Shown here: one piece after another, positions 33,795 to 42,914 of the stretch
How positions within the stretch are numbered: position 1 is the stretch's first letter
Layout: each line of letters opens with the position of its first letter
From: Planctomycetota bacterium
GTDB taxonomy: Bacteria; Planctomycetota; Phycisphaerae; UBA1845; UTPLA1
DNA length: 64,000 bases
Direction of reading: 5' to 3'
NCBI GenBank assembly: GCA_016235815.1
Contig: JACRIM010000031.1
Coordinates: 1-64,000, forward strand
Notes under the pieces: model-generated
The model's input: the letters and a program-made list of their open reading frames with translations, nothing else
Told to the model about the DNA's origin: nothing
Databases searched by the model: none
Program-made: the position numbers and the translations under genes

Positions 33795-36497
33795 TCAGTT
33801 TGACCTCGGCCCCAGCATCGCCTTCGCCGCCGGGGAATCCTTCATCGGCAGTGTCGTGCGGTGGAAGCCCTCGAACTTCGCCAGCGCGCCGGCCACGGCC
33901 GGGGCGGTCGGAACGAGGCCGATCTCGGCAACACCGCGAGCGCCGTAGGGACACTCGGGGTCGGGCGTCTCCACGATGATGAGTTCCAACTCCGGCATCT
34001 GGTGCGCTCGCAACACGCCGCAGGATTTAACGTCGTCCGTCACGAGGCGACCCTTCTCGTACACCATTTCTTCGGTGAGCGCGTAGCCCAGGCCCATGTG
34101 GATCGAGCCTTGCAACTGCCCCTCCAGCAGCGTCGGGTTCATTGCCTTGCCGACATCGTGGGCGGCGATGAACTTTTTGATGCGGCCGGTGTCATCGAGG
34201 ATGCACACCTGCGTTGCGAAGCCGTAGGTCAGGTGCGTCTTGGGGTCAGGGACATCGGCGCCAAACTTATCCGTCTTGTAACACTCCCAACCGCCGAGAT
34301 ACTTGCGGCCGGCGAGCGATTGCAGTTTCTTCCGTGCAGATTCCGGCGATTCGCCATTCATGCCGACCGACGCGAGATCCGCGGCTAACTTTTTGCACGC
34401 ATCGATGACGGCGTGACATGTGAGCACCGTTCCGCGACTACCCGTCGTCTGGCCTGCGTCGTTTGGATCATCCGTGTCGCAGGTCGCGTGGAAAACTTCG
34501 TGCGGCAGCCCTGTCTCCTGCACGGCCGTTTGAATCGCGACGGTGAACAGCCCCTGGCCCATCTCGGTGTGGCCGGTGCGAAGGGTAATGTGGCCGTCCG
34601 GTTCGACCGTAAAGCTGGCCCGGCCGATCTCGGGCAGACCATTGCCGATGCCGACGTTCTTGATGCCACAGGCGATGCCCGCGAACTTCTCGGCGCGGTA
34701 GGCATCGCGCACGGCGAGCAGCGTTTCTTCGAGGCCGAATGGTTTCGTGAGGCGTTGGCCGGTGCAGAAGCGGTCGCCCTGACGCAGGATATTCCGCCAG
34801 CGAATTTCCCAGCCGTCGATGCCGATCTTTTCGGCGAGCATGTCCAGCGCGCCTTCAATGGCATAGGCCGCCTGATTCGCACCGAAGCCGCGCATGGCAC
34901 CGTTCGGCGGGTTGTTCGTGTAGACCGCGAGGGCCTCGATATCGATCGTGTCGCACTTGTACGGCCCGATGGCGTGGCCCGCGGCGCGCTCCAGCACTTT
35001 TGCGCCGACTGAAGCATAGGCTCCCTTGTCACCGAGGATGCGCGCCCGAACGGCTGTCAGGCGTCCATCGGCGTCGCAACCAACTTTCAAATGAATTCGA
35101 ACGGGGTGACGCTTGGGATGCACACGCAGACTCTGCTCGCGCGTCAGTACGCACTTCACGGGCTTGCCGACCAACACGGCGCACAAGGCCGTTTGCGCCT
35201 GGATGCTCATGTCCTCTTTGCCGCCGAACGCGCCGCCATTGCTGACCAGCTCGGCCTGCACACGCTCAATCGGCCAGCCGAGAATCTTCGCGATCTGCCG
35301 ACGATCGTCGAAGATGCCCTGCCCCTGCGTCAGCACACGGACAGCCGACACCGGCGAACCATTGCCCGACACAGCGCCATTCTCAAACAACGGTGAGGCT
35401 ATGCACGCCTCAGGTTCGAGAAACATGTGTTCGATGCACTGAGTCTGCCATGTGTTTTCGATAACGTGTGCGGAGACCGCGAGTCGGCCTTCCACGTCGC
35501 CGCGAGACAGGGCGCTCTTCGAAAGCAGGTTGCCCTTGGCGTGGACCCTTGGCGCATCGGGCTTGAGCGCATCCTCCGGCGTGGTTACCGGCTCGCGCAC
35601 CTCGTAATCGATTGCGATCAATTCCGCAGCGCGACGGGCCGTGTGCTCATCCGCGGCGACGACAAACGCCAGCATGTCGCCGACGTAACGTGTCTCTTCG
35701 CCCTCGGCGATAAAGATGGGCCAGTCTTGCGTGATCAACCCGACGACGCGGTCGCCGGGGACATCCTTTGCGGTCACAACGCGGATCACTCCCGGAAGTG
35801 CAAGCGCGGGAGCCGGGTCGATCCGCTTCACCAGCGCGCGAGGATGGTCACTCAATCGTGGTGCCGCAAAGACCATGCCGGGCACACTGATGTCATCGAT
35901 AAACTTCTTGTCGCCCAGGGCCGATTCGCGCCCGACGTACTTCGGCAGGCGATCGCCAACACCGCCCTTGCAGCCGTTCTCCGGCATCGGCTCACCCCGG
36001 CGAACCTTCGCCAGCAAGTCGATGGCCTCGACGATCTTGGTGTAGCCCGTGCAACGGCAGAGATGCGCACGAAGCTCCGTGTTAATCTGGTCGTGCGTCG
36101 GCGCGGGATTTTTCTCGCACAAGGCATGTGCCCGAATGGCGATGCCGGGGATGCAGAAGCCGCATTGCACCGCGCCGCTTTGGGCGAAGCACTCGGAGAT
36201 TTGCTCACGCTGCGGTCCCGAAAGCCCCTCCAGCGTCGTCACCTGCTTATTTGCAACAGTCGACGCCTTGATCGTACAGGAGAGGCGCGGCTTGCCGTCG
36301 ATGAGGATCGTGCAACAGCCGCACTGCCCCATTGGCTGGCAGCCATCCTTGGGCGAGAGGATTTGTAAGTCTTCGCGCAGGACATCGAGCAGGCTCTTGC
36401 CCTGATCGACCACGCTCACGGCGCGACCATTCAACACGAACGAAAAGGACTCCTCCTTAAACGGACGCGCGACCGGGATGTCCACGATTTGTGACAT
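33795..36497 (-). CDS. Fused 2Fe-2S/Mo hydroxylase, selenium-dependent xanthine dehydrogenase type
   Basis: A 900-aa enzyme with the iron-sulfur part at the N-terminus (residues 1-160: CQPMGQCGCCTILIDGK, CGFCIPGIAIRA and CRCTGYTK) fused to the Mo-binding part (from about 190). Mo motifs: NGGAFGGKEDMSIQAQ, NGAMRGFGANQAAYA (M-R-G-F-G, as in the selenium-dependent family rather than F-R-G-F-G), TGHTEMGQGLFTVAIQ, and RGVAEIGLVPTAPAV, with the catalytic Glu. There is no FAD domain. This is the architecture of Se-dependent xanthine dehydrogenases, which carry a labile selenium ligand on Mo and contain no selenocysteine codon. A YgfK-like gene divergent from it and MocA beyond support the call. Substrate: xanthine or another purine is likely, not proved. 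Confidence 0.85.
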   Translation of the reverse strand: MSQIVDIPVARPFKEESFSFVLNGRAVSVVDQGKSLLDVLREDLQILSPKDGCQPMGQCGCCTILIDGKPRLSCTIKASTVANKQVTTLEGLSGPQREQISECFAQSGAVQCGFCIPGIAIRAHALCEKNPAPTHDQINTELRAHLCRCTGYTKIVEAIDLLAKVRRGEPMPENGCKGGVGDRLPKYVGRESALGDKKFIDDISVPGMVFAAPRLSDHPRALVKRIDPAPALALPGVIRVVTAKDVPGDRVVGLITQDWPIFIAEGEETRYVGDMLAFVVAADEHTARRAAELIAIDYEVREPVTTPEDALKPDAPRVHAKGNLLSKSALSRGDVEGRLAVSAHVIENTWQTQCIEHMFLEPEACIASPLFENGAVSGNGSPVSAVRVLTQGQGIFDDRRQIAKILGWPIERVQAELVSNGGAFGGKEDMSIQAQTALCAVLVGKPVKCVLTREQSLRVHPKRHPVRIHLKVGCDADGRLTAVRARILGDKGAYASVGAKVLERAAGHAIGPYKCDTIDIEALAVYTNNPPNGAMRGFGANQAAYAIEGALDMLAEKIGIDGWEIRWRNILRQGDRFCTGQRLTKPFGLEETLLAVRDAYRAEKFAGIACGIKNVGIGNGLPEIGRASFTVEPDGHITLRTGHTEMGQGLFTVAIQTAVQETGLPHEVFHATCDTDDPNDAGQTTGSRGTVLTCHAVIDACKKLAADLASVGMNGESPESARKKLQSLAGRKYLGGWECYKTDKFGADVPDPKTHLTYGFATQVCILDDTGRIKKFIAAHDVGKAMNPTLLEGQLQGSIHMGLGYALTEEMVYEKGRLVTDDVKSCGVLRAHQMPELELIIVETPDPECPYGARGVAEIGLVPTAPAVAGALAKFEGFHRTTLPMKDSPAAKAMLGPRSN

Positions 36498-36577
36498 GCC
36501 TGATCATTATACCGGGCTTGTGGGATGCAACCAAAGAATTGAGCACGCCGAATCAGCGAAGAATCAGTTATCGATGG

Positions 36578-36583
36578 TACAAT
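36578..36583 (+). promoter_or_regulatory. Possible -10 element close to the ygfK-like start
   Basis: TACAAT at 36578-36583 (extended form, tggtacaat) ends 8 nt before the ATG at 36592. If used, the transcript would be nearly leaderless. No good -35 is seen. The 94-bp divergent gap also serves the fused hydroxylase. Confidence 0.3.
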
Positions 36584-36591
36584 AACTCGCT

Positions 36592-38613
36592 ATGGCCGAG
36601 TTGGTTCCTGCCCCCTTTCCCGATCTCGTTACCCGCCTGTACCGGGAACCGCGGAACCAGGACGCCCTTTTCGAACTGAAGCGCAATCGCTGGTATGCCC
36701 CGCCGACCGGCGGACCCGACCTCTCCGTGCAATTCCATGACCAACGCGCCGGCAACCCGCTCGGGCCTGCCGCCGGGCCGCACACGCAGATGGCGCAAAA
36801 CATTCTGCTCAGCTATGTCGCGGGCGGACGCATCCTCGAACTCAAGACCGTGCAAATCAACGACCGCCTCACCATCGGCCGACCATGCATCGATCTGACG
36901 AACGTGGGGTACAACATTGAATGGTCGCAAGAGTTGCTCGTGGAAGATTCGATCCGCGAGTACGTGGCCGGAGCGATGCTCGTGCACATGTTTCGCTTCG
37001 CGCACGAAGCAACGCACAACGAACCGCACGTGCCCGCAAGCGGTCTTTCTCAACTGCCTGGGCCGACGGGCGAGGTGATCTACGACCTCAGCGTCGGCTA
37101 CGACCTCGCGGGGATTCGAAGCGACAAGATTCGGGCGTTCCTCCACTCGATGCGCGACGCCTCCGTTCTCGTCGACCGGCTTCGCGACGAGATACCTTCG
37201 GAATTCGCCGCGGCACGGGCCTTGGAGTACCCATCCTGTCTCTCGAACAGCATCACACTTTCGACCTTTCACGGTTGCCCTGCCGACGAGATCGAGCGAA
37301 TCTGCGAATTCCTGATCGGCGAGGAAGATTTCAGCGTCATCGTCAAGATGAACCCGCCCATGCTCGGCAAGGAACGGCTTGAGCATCTGCTCCACGACGT
37401 GATGGGCTACACCGAACTAGCGGTAAACCCTTCGGCGTACGCGTCGGGCCTGGCATTTGACGAGGGCGTTCAGCTCTGTCGCCGGCTCACCGATTACGCC
37501 ACGGCTCGCGGACGGTACTTCGGGGCGAAGTTCAGCAACACGCTTGAAGTGATGAACCACCGCGATTTCTTTACGCCGGACAATAACGTGATGTACCTCT
37601 CGGGCCAGCCGCTGCACGTCATCACCATGACGCTGACGGATGAATTCGCACGGGCAATAGGGCCGCAGTTTCCAATCTCGTTCAGCGCGGGGATCGACGC
37701 GCAGAACTTCCCCGCTGCCGTAGCGTGTGGCTTCACCCCGATCACCGTGAGCAGCGATTTGCTTCGACCCGGCGGGTATGGACGAATGGGAGCATACCTG
37801 GAGAAACTGGCGAGCGAGATGCGGCGCGTCGGGGCGGGAAATGTGGATGAGTACATCCTGCGCGCACGTGAAAACGGCACTGCGGGAACGAATCAAGATG
37901 CTGCTGCAAGGAACCTGTCGATTATCGCTGAGGAAGTGCGCAACGACCCGCGATACCGCGCCGACAAAAATCGCAAGATACCGACGCGCGTTGATTCACA
38001 CCTGGAGACGTTCGACTGCCTCACCTGCGACAAGTGCCTGCCGGTCTGCCCCAACGCGGCAAACTTCACCTATCCCACGCCGATCACCGCGTTCGACTAC
38101 CACGATTTAGTCATCGCCACGGATGGATCGTGGAAACCCGGCGAGTCGCACCGATTCGAAATCACCGAGACCATGCAGATTGCCTGCTACAGCGACTTCT
38201 GCAATGAATGCGGCAACTGCGACACCTTTTGCCCCGAATACGGCGGCCCCTACATCAAGAAACCGACGTTTTTCGGCAGCGTGGCGACATGGGAAAAGGC
38301 CGCCCCGCGCGACGGCTTTGTCACGCAGCGCACGAAGAACGGCGGCTGGATTCGCGGTCGTGTCAAAGGGCATCTATTTCAGCTGACGGTAAATGCCGCA
38401 GACGGCTGTGCGATATTTGATGATGGCGCCGCCGAGATTGAATTCGCCATAGGTAGAATGACACCGAACGAAGTGAATAAAAAAGCAAACGGTGAGCACC
38501 ATGTGAACATGTGGGCGTATCACACCCTGCGGCACCTTTACCATGGCGTGCATGACCCATCGCGAATCAACCAGGTGAACTCAGCTGCGCATGTCGCGGA
38601 GTCGCGATCGTGA
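36592..38613 (+). CDS. YgfK-like protein lacking the FAD/NAD(P) module
   Basis: A 673-aa protein related to YgfK, the putative selenate-reductase-type partner of Se-dependent molybdenum hydroxylases. The N-terminal half is a dihydroorotate-dehydrogenase-like TIM barrel: AAGPHTQMAQNILLSY, ELKTVQINDRLTI, STFHGCPADEIERI, NNVMYLSGQPLHVITM, and ITVSSDLLRPGGYGRMGAYL. The C-terminal part has ferredoxin-type motifs CLTCDKCLPVCPNAANF (C476, C479, C482, C486) and CNECGNCDTFCPEYGG (C537, C540, C543, C547). Full-length YgfK (about 1030 aa) has a GltD-like FAD/NAD(P) domain between these two parts; here the barrel runs straight into the Fe-S region. The gene is divergent from the fused hydroxylase and overlaps mocA by 4 nt (GTGA). 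Confidence 0.85.
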   Translation: MAELVPAPFPDLVTRLYREPRNQDALFELKRNRWYAPPTGGPDLSVQFHDQRAGNPLGPAAGPHTQMAQNILLSYVAGGRILELKTVQINDRLTIGRPCIDLTNVGYNIEWSQELLVEDSIREYVAGAMLVHMFRFAHEATHNEPHVPASGLSQLPGPTGEVIYDLSVGYDLAGIRSDKIRAFLHSMRDASVLVDRLRDEIPSEFAAARALEYPSCLSNSITLSTFHGCPADEIERICEFLIGEEDFSVIVKMNPPMLGKERLEHLLHDVMGYTELAVNPSAYASGLAFDEGVQLCRRLTDYATARGRYFGAKFSNTLEVMNHRDFFTPDNNVMYLSGQPLHVITMTLTDEFARAIGPQFPISFSAGIDAQNFPAAVACGFTPITVSSDLLRPGGYGRMGAYLEKLASEMRRVGAGNVDEYILRARENGTAGTNQDAAARNLSIIAEEVRNDPRYRADKNRKIPTRVDSHLETFDCLTCDKCLPVCPNAANFTYPTPITAFDYHDLVIATDGSWKPGESHRFEITETMQIACYSDFCNECGNCDTFCPEYGGPYIKKPTFFGSVATWEKAAPRDGFVTQRTKNGGWIRGRVKGHLFQLTVNAADGCAIFDDGAAEIEFAIGRMTPNEVNKKANGEHHVNMWAYHTLRHLYHGVHDPSRINQVNSAAHVAESRS

Positions 38614-39218
38614 GCGAAATACCGGTTGAGGTTCACGCCATCATCCCCGCCGCCGGCTTCTCTCGACGAATGGGCCGCGACAAGCAACTCATCGAGATCG
38701 ACGGACGACCAATGCTACTGAGCATAGTGAATACGTTGATCGAGGCCGGCCTGTCGCGCGTCATGGTAGTAACGCGCCGCGCCATCGCCGAGTCGCTGAG
38801 CCTCCCACATCATGATCATGTCCAAATCTCCTATAACGAGGACGCAACGAGCGAGATGATCGACTCCATACGTATCGGCCTCGATGCACTCGCTCACACC
38901 GTTGACGTTAAGCCAACCGGCTACCTCGTCTGTCCCGGCGATCTGCCTCGGCTCTCGACCGACGACGTGCGCGCTTGCCTTGACGCTTTCTCGAAGAACG
39001 CCAACCGAATTATCATCGCGTCACACTCGGGACGGCGCGGTCACCCGCTTATCTTTCCTGCGTCACTGTCCGTCTTCGTTCACTCCCCCACATGCGACCT
39101 CGGTCTCAATGCCATTTGCCTCGTTCACGCCGATACCTTACTTCTCGTGCCATGCGCCTCCGACGGCATCCTTATCGATGCCGACAGGCCGGACGATTTG
39201 CCGCCGAAGGCCCGTTGA
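38610..39218 (+). CDS. mocA: Molybdenum cofactor nucleotidyltransferase (MocA/YgfJ-like)
   Basis: A 202-aa enzyme that attaches CMP (or GMP) to molybdopterin to make the dinucleotide cofactor used by xanthine-dehydrogenase-type enzymes. The NTP-transferase signature is AIIPAAGFSRRMGRDKQLI, with GYLVCPGDLPRLSTDDV as the second acidic metal motif and SGRRGHPLIFP the third, all as in MocA/YgfJ. The start is GTG, overlapping the stop of the ygfK-like gene (GTGA). It completes a divergent cofactor/enzyme cluster with the fused hydroxylase and xdhC. Whether it makes MCD or MGD is not certain, but MCD is expected for this enzyme family. Confidence 0.9.
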   Translation: MSEIPVEVHAIIPAAGFSRRMGRDKQLIEIDGRPMLLSIVNTLIEAGLSRVMVVTRRAIAESLSLPHHDHVQISYNEDATSEMIDSIRIGLDALAHTVDVKPTGYLVCPGDLPRLSTDDVRACLDAFSKNANRIIIASHSGRRGHPLIFPASLSVFVHSPTCDLGLNAICLVHADTLLLVPCASDGILIDADRPDDLPPKAR

Positions 39219-39329
39219 CTCCCGATAATCCGTTCGCGCAACTTGCACCACAATACCACGCCTGCGGCGTTCCTAACCCCTTTGCCGCCACCGACCGATT
39301 CAGACCACGGGCATGGGGTGCGCTGTATC

Positions 39330-41306
39330 GTGATCAAACGACCGAAAATCCTGGAAGTGCTCATTCGCTCGGAGGATCCCGCCGCCGATCAGGCGATCGC
39401 GTCGGGTCTGCCCTTGCTCGGTTCCGAGGAGCAGTGCCGCTTCGTCGAGCTTCTCGTCACACGAAGCCGAGAGGGCGCGCTTGAAATCCTTCCCGAGCTG
39501 TTCGACCGGCTCACCCCGGAGGCGCAGGCCCGGCTCGTGCAGCACACCGGCCATCTGTTCGGCGCGCTCCGCTCCACGGTGCGCAGCGCCAATCTTCAGA
39601 CGCGCCTCAACAGCCTGAACATCATTCGCCGAAGCCGCAACCCGCGACTCGCGTACCTCGCCGCGGCCTGCGTGCATGACGGCTCGCATCACATTCGCGG
39701 AGAAGCAGCTCACACCCTTCTGGAACTCACCGAACTTCACTGTCGCAACTACACCGACACCACGGATCTGCTTCGCGACGCCTGCGACGGCGACTCGGCC
39801 CTTACGCTGCCAATCATCCAGACGCTTCGCATGATGCATGACGAACGGCAACAGCTCGTCGCGGCCATCCGCGATACGTTGTCGCACTTCGAAAGTCACC
39901 ATCGCCCTGAAGTTCTCGCCGCGGCCATGTACCTGGCGCTCGAACTGGAAGATGCCCTGTTTTCCGAAGGTATCCTGCGACGCGGGAAGCTAAATCAGGC
40001 CATGCTTGAGGTATTCACGACGTCGCCCTCGCCGCGCCTCGCGTCCTTCACCTACATCGCCCTCCGCTATCCCGAACTTCGACGACGCATCGTTTCCGTA
40101 CTCTCCAACCTCCGCGACCCCGCCTTTTTCGCGGAGGTCATTCGTCACCACTGGCTCGCCCGCGACCCGTCCATTCGCGAACATCTCGCCGCCATTCGCT
40201 CGCTCGTCTGGCTGGCAGACGGCTTCGAAGCCGCCTTCACCCTGCCTGCGAGTGTCGCCGCCATGGCACCACAGTGGATTGCCTCGCTCGGACTGGCCAG
40301 CGACCAGAAGGTGCGCCTGCTTCAGAACTTCCTGCTCATTGATAACCCCGCTGCCAATCGCGCCGCCGTCTGGGAATTGACCCGCATTCACACGCCCGCC
40401 GGAAGCCTTGCCCTTCAGGGGGCGGCCGACCATGATGACCCCGCGATCCGGCGGCTCGCCGATCTTGAGTGTCGTCATCGACGCCGCGTCGATTCACGAC
40501 AAGTTCGCCAGGTCCGCCGCAACCGCCCGGATGAATGGTGCGGCCTCCTGGACAAGAGCGGCCTGAACGAAGATTTCGAATCCTTTTGGGTCGGCTTCGA
40601 GCGCATTCCCCCACACCTCGCCACGGCGGGCGGGCTGCACGCGCTGAAGTTCATCAACGGCTTCCAAACACAGATCCAGGTAAAGCTCATCGCCCAGCAC
40701 CCGGCCGATCGTGCCCGCGCATTGAAGATGCTTATCGACCTCGGATTGACCGAGCGCTACTGCAAGGAAATCTTCAGCGCTGCCAATGATTCCGTCAGCG
40801 AGGTTCGCGGCCTTGCCATACGGGCGCTCGGACGCCTCGGCGACGGCACAAGCCGGCGAATCCTGGAACGCGCCCTGTCCGACCCGGATCCATCGGTACA
40901 AGCCGCGACCATCGAAGCGCTCGACCACATCGGCTCGCCCAAGCGTGCCGAGCTTTTCCAGCAAAAGACGCAAAGCGCCAGTCCCGAGGTCCGCGCCGCC
41001 GCGATCGCCGCGCTCCTTCGGATGCATGTGCCCGCCGCCGCCATGGCGCTGGTCGCCATGCTCAAGGATGAACGAAGCGAACATCGCAGCAGCGCACTTA
41101 GCGTGGTCGAGCAACTGAACCTGCACGCCATCGCACCGCGCGTCGCTGAAATGGCCGCAACGGATCCCGACGAGCGTGTCGCCCGCATCGCCCAGCACCT
41201 GCAACGGCGGCTCAAACGCTCAAAGTCGGACCGCGCCGGCAAAATCAATGAAAATGCCGGGCAGTCGCCGCAGTCCATCAATCTCCACGGAGGGATTTCG
41301 CTATGA
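39330..41306 (+). CDS. HEAT-repeat protein
   Basis: A 658-aa all-helical scaffold protein. The second half has clear HEAT-like repeats, for example AIRALGRLGDGTSRRILERA, SVQAATIEALDHIGSPKRA, EVRAAAIAALLRMHVPAAA and HRSSALSVVEQLNLHAIAP; the N-terminal half also consists of paired helices (RNPRLAYLAAACVHDGSHHI). No enzyme motif, signal peptide or membrane span. The start is uncertain: I use GTG at 39330 (IKRPKILEVL), because the frame upstream to ATG 39243 is Pro/Thr-rich and unlike the protein. Its stop overlaps the next gene's start (ATGA), so the two form a translationally coupled pair. Function unknown; protein scaffolding is inferred. Confidence 0.75.
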   Translation: MIKRPKILEVLIRSEDPAADQAIASGLPLLGSEEQCRFVELLVTRSREGALEILPELFDRLTPEAQARLVQHTGHLFGALRSTVRSANLQTRLNSLNIIRRSRNPRLAYLAAACVHDGSHHIRGEAAHTLLELTELHCRNYTDTTDLLRDACDGDSALTLPIIQTLRMMHDERQQLVAAIRDTLSHFESHHRPEVLAAAMYLALELEDALFSEGILRRGKLNQAMLEVFTTSPSPRLASFTYIALRYPELRRRIVSVLSNLRDPAFFAEVIRHHWLARDPSIREHLAAIRSLVWLADGFEAAFTLPASVAAMAPQWIASLGLASDQKVRLLQNFLLIDNPAANRAAVWELTRIHTPAGSLALQGAADHDDPAIRRLADLECRHRRRVDSRQVRQVRRNRPDEWCGLLDKSGLNEDFESFWVGFERIPPHLATAGGLHALKFINGFQTQIQVKLIAQHPADRARALKMLIDLGLTERYCKEIFSAANDSVSEVRGLAIRALGRLGDGTSRRILERALSDPDPSVQAATIEALDHIGSPKRAELFQQKTQSASPEVRAAAIAALLRMHVPAAAMALVAMLKDERSEHRSSALSVVEQLNLHAIAPRVAEMAATDPDERVARIAQHLQRRLKRSKSDRAGKINENAGQSPQSINLHGGISL

Positions 41307-41806
41307 ATCAGGCAATCCTTCGAGTGTGGACCATGCTCATCGCCGCGACCGGCCAAGCCGAACCGATGGCCCCGTGGGAAGGTGTGCAGAAGGCATTCCG
41401 AAACGCGCTTCCGCGCGAAGCGGGCGAACTGTCGCCGTTTCAAATGGCCCTGCGCTTTGTCGCGGGAATGATCGCCGTCGTGCTGGTCTTTTACCTCGTG
41501 GCCCGATACTCCCAGCGTGGGCGCACGGACACTCGCCACCCGGCCCCGGGCAGGTTCTTTTCGAGCGTTCTCTCTGAACTCGGAATCGGATCGCTCGACA
41601 GGCTCCTGCTCAGCCGAATCGCCCACCACAGCGAATTGGCCCAGCCGACCGTCATACTCTTTAGCACGGAATTGCTTCGTCGTTACTCGGAAGAGTGGAT
41701 TGACTCGCTTTCGATTGCGCCACTGAAAGTGTTTGTCCGTGGGCGCATCAAGGCTATTGAAGCTCAGGCATTCTCCACGTCGCAGACGCCGTCGGCCGGC
41801 GCCTAA
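41303..41806 (+). CDS. Single-span membrane protein coupled to the HEAT-repeat gene
   Basis: A 167-aa protein with a moderately hydrophobic start (QAILRVWTMLIAATGQAE, possibly a signal) and one transmembrane segment (ALRFVAGMIAVVLVFYLVA). The C-terminal ~90 residues look soluble (FFSSVLSELGIGSLDRLLLS) with no recognised domain. It overlaps the HEAT gene by 4 nt and ends 13 bp from the convergent PTPS gene. I do not recognise the family; it may be a membrane partner of the HEAT protein. Confidence 0.68.
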   Translation: MNQAILRVWTMLIAATGQAEPMAPWEGVQKAFRNALPREAGELSPFQMALRFVAGMIAVVLVFYLVARYSQRGRTDTRHPAPGRFFSSVLSELGIGSLDRLLLSRIAHHSELAQPTVILFSTELLRRYSEEWIDSLSIAPLKVFVRGRIKAIEAQAFSTSQTPSAGA

Positions 41807-41819
41807 GGCCCGTTACCAT

Positions 41820-42644
41820 TTAAGGCTGCGAATACTCCGCATAAGTTTTTGCCGTCTCCCACACCCGGACCCGCCGCAGCCGCGCCGGAGACACTTTCGC
41901 CTCAAGCAATTCCCAGATTCGGTGTGCGATGTTTTCGACCGAAGGATTTCGCGCGGCAAAGTCCGCCGTATCCGTGTTCAAGTGCTTGTGATCAAAGCGG
42001 TCGATGACCTCGTGCTTCACAATGGACTCGAACTGCGGCAACGGCAGCACAGCGCCACTCTCCGGCGACACCTCACCCGCGACGGTCACCTCCACTTGAT
42101 AGTTGTGGCCGTGCCCGTTGGGGTTATTGCATTTGCCGAAGACGCGGCGATTCTCCTCGGCCGACAGCGTCGGCACATGCAGTCGGTGCGATGCGGAGAA
42201 CTCAAAACACTGGGTTAGCTCGACCATATCATCCGCTCCTGAACGGACGGCGTACGACAAATACGGCGTCGTCCACAATTGAAGCAACACCAGCGTGATT
42301 CCCGGCGAGACCCCGGCCCGAAGCTGCGAGGCCACTTCGCGATACACCTCACGCACCAGTCGCTCACCCGTCAATCCCACGCCGCTGGCAAGCAGCATTC
42401 GCGCTGCGGACGGAATCGCAAAGCGACGAAGCAGCGCGTCCAACTCCTGGATGTTCACCAGATAACCGGTCGTCGCATTCGGAATACCTGAAACAGTGAT
42501 CCGCAGGACCAGGTGCGGCGCCACTCCCACCGCCGACGGCCACCCTCCCCACGAATTCGTCACCGGCAATGCACCCTCAAACCCGCTCTCCCCGTGCGCA
42601 GCCCGTGCCCAATCGCGGTCGATGGCAAAGCGAATCTCGCGCAT
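41820..42644 (-). CDS. 6-pyruvoyl-tetrahydropterin synthase/QueD-like protein with duplicated domain
   Basis: A 274-aa protein with two PTPS-type domains. The C-terminal copy is intact: FEFSASHRLHVPTLSAEEN supplies the first zinc His, CNNPNGHGHNYQVEVTVAG the His-x-His pair and catalytic Cys, and RFDHKHLN plus the final Glu region complete the site. This would make 6-carboxytetrahydropterin for queuosine/7-deazaguanine synthesis or a related pterin. The N-terminal copy keeps the fold (VLRITVSGIPNATTGYLVNI) but has no zinc histidines. I start at MREIRFAIDRDW; the frame continues 15 codons upstream. No other queuosine genes are in the window. Confidence 0.85.
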   Translation of the reverse strand: MREIRFAIDRDWARAAHGESGFEGALPVTNSWGGWPSAVGVAPHLVLRITVSGIPNATTGYLVNIQELDALLRRFAIPSAARMLLASGVGLTGERLVREVYREVASQLRAGVSPGITLVLLQLWTTPYLSYAVRSGADDMVELTQCFEFSASHRLHVPTLSAEENRRVFGKCNNPNGHGHNYQVEVTVAGEVSPESGAVLPLPQFESIVKHEVIDRFDHKHLNTDTADFAARNPSVENIAHRIWELLEAKVSPARLRRVRVWETAKTYAEYSQP

Positions 42645-42731
42645 CAATCGAACGGGGCGACTAGAGGTCGACGTGATGGATGATGCCACGGACGGGATTG
42701 TAGTGCCGAGACCAAATGCAGGCGTCCGTCC

Positions 42732-42914
42732 CTACAACTGTCGTGGTGGATTGCGCGGGTCCAAACCCTGGCGGATCATCTCCATTCGCTCCTGGTGCTT
42801 GTGCGACATGGAAACGACCTGCCGAACGGCGCCAGCGGCGATGCCGGCAATGGCGATCCATGCAAACCACGGAATCGTGCTGCAGAACTTCCAAAAAGAA
42901 TCCAACGCGACCAT
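42732..42914 (-). CDS. 60-aa small membrane protein
   Basis: A small protein with one membrane span (FCSTIPWFAWIAIAGIAAGA) and a charged tail (SHKHQERMEMIRQGLDPRNP). The tail resembles the cytoplasmic end of several small bacterial membrane proteins with an ERMxMI-x-GLDP motif. A GAGAGGG ribosome site stands 9 nt before the ATG. It is divergent from gyrA. Function unknown. Confidence 0.7.
   Translation of the reverse strand: MVALDSFWKFCSTIPWFAWIAIAGIAAGAVRQVVSMSHKHQERMEMIRQGLDPRNPPRQL

Noticed and set aside
36539-36583. TTGAGC at 36539 as -35 partner of TACAAT at 36578
   Set aside because: The 33-bp spacing is far too long for a sigma-70 promoter.
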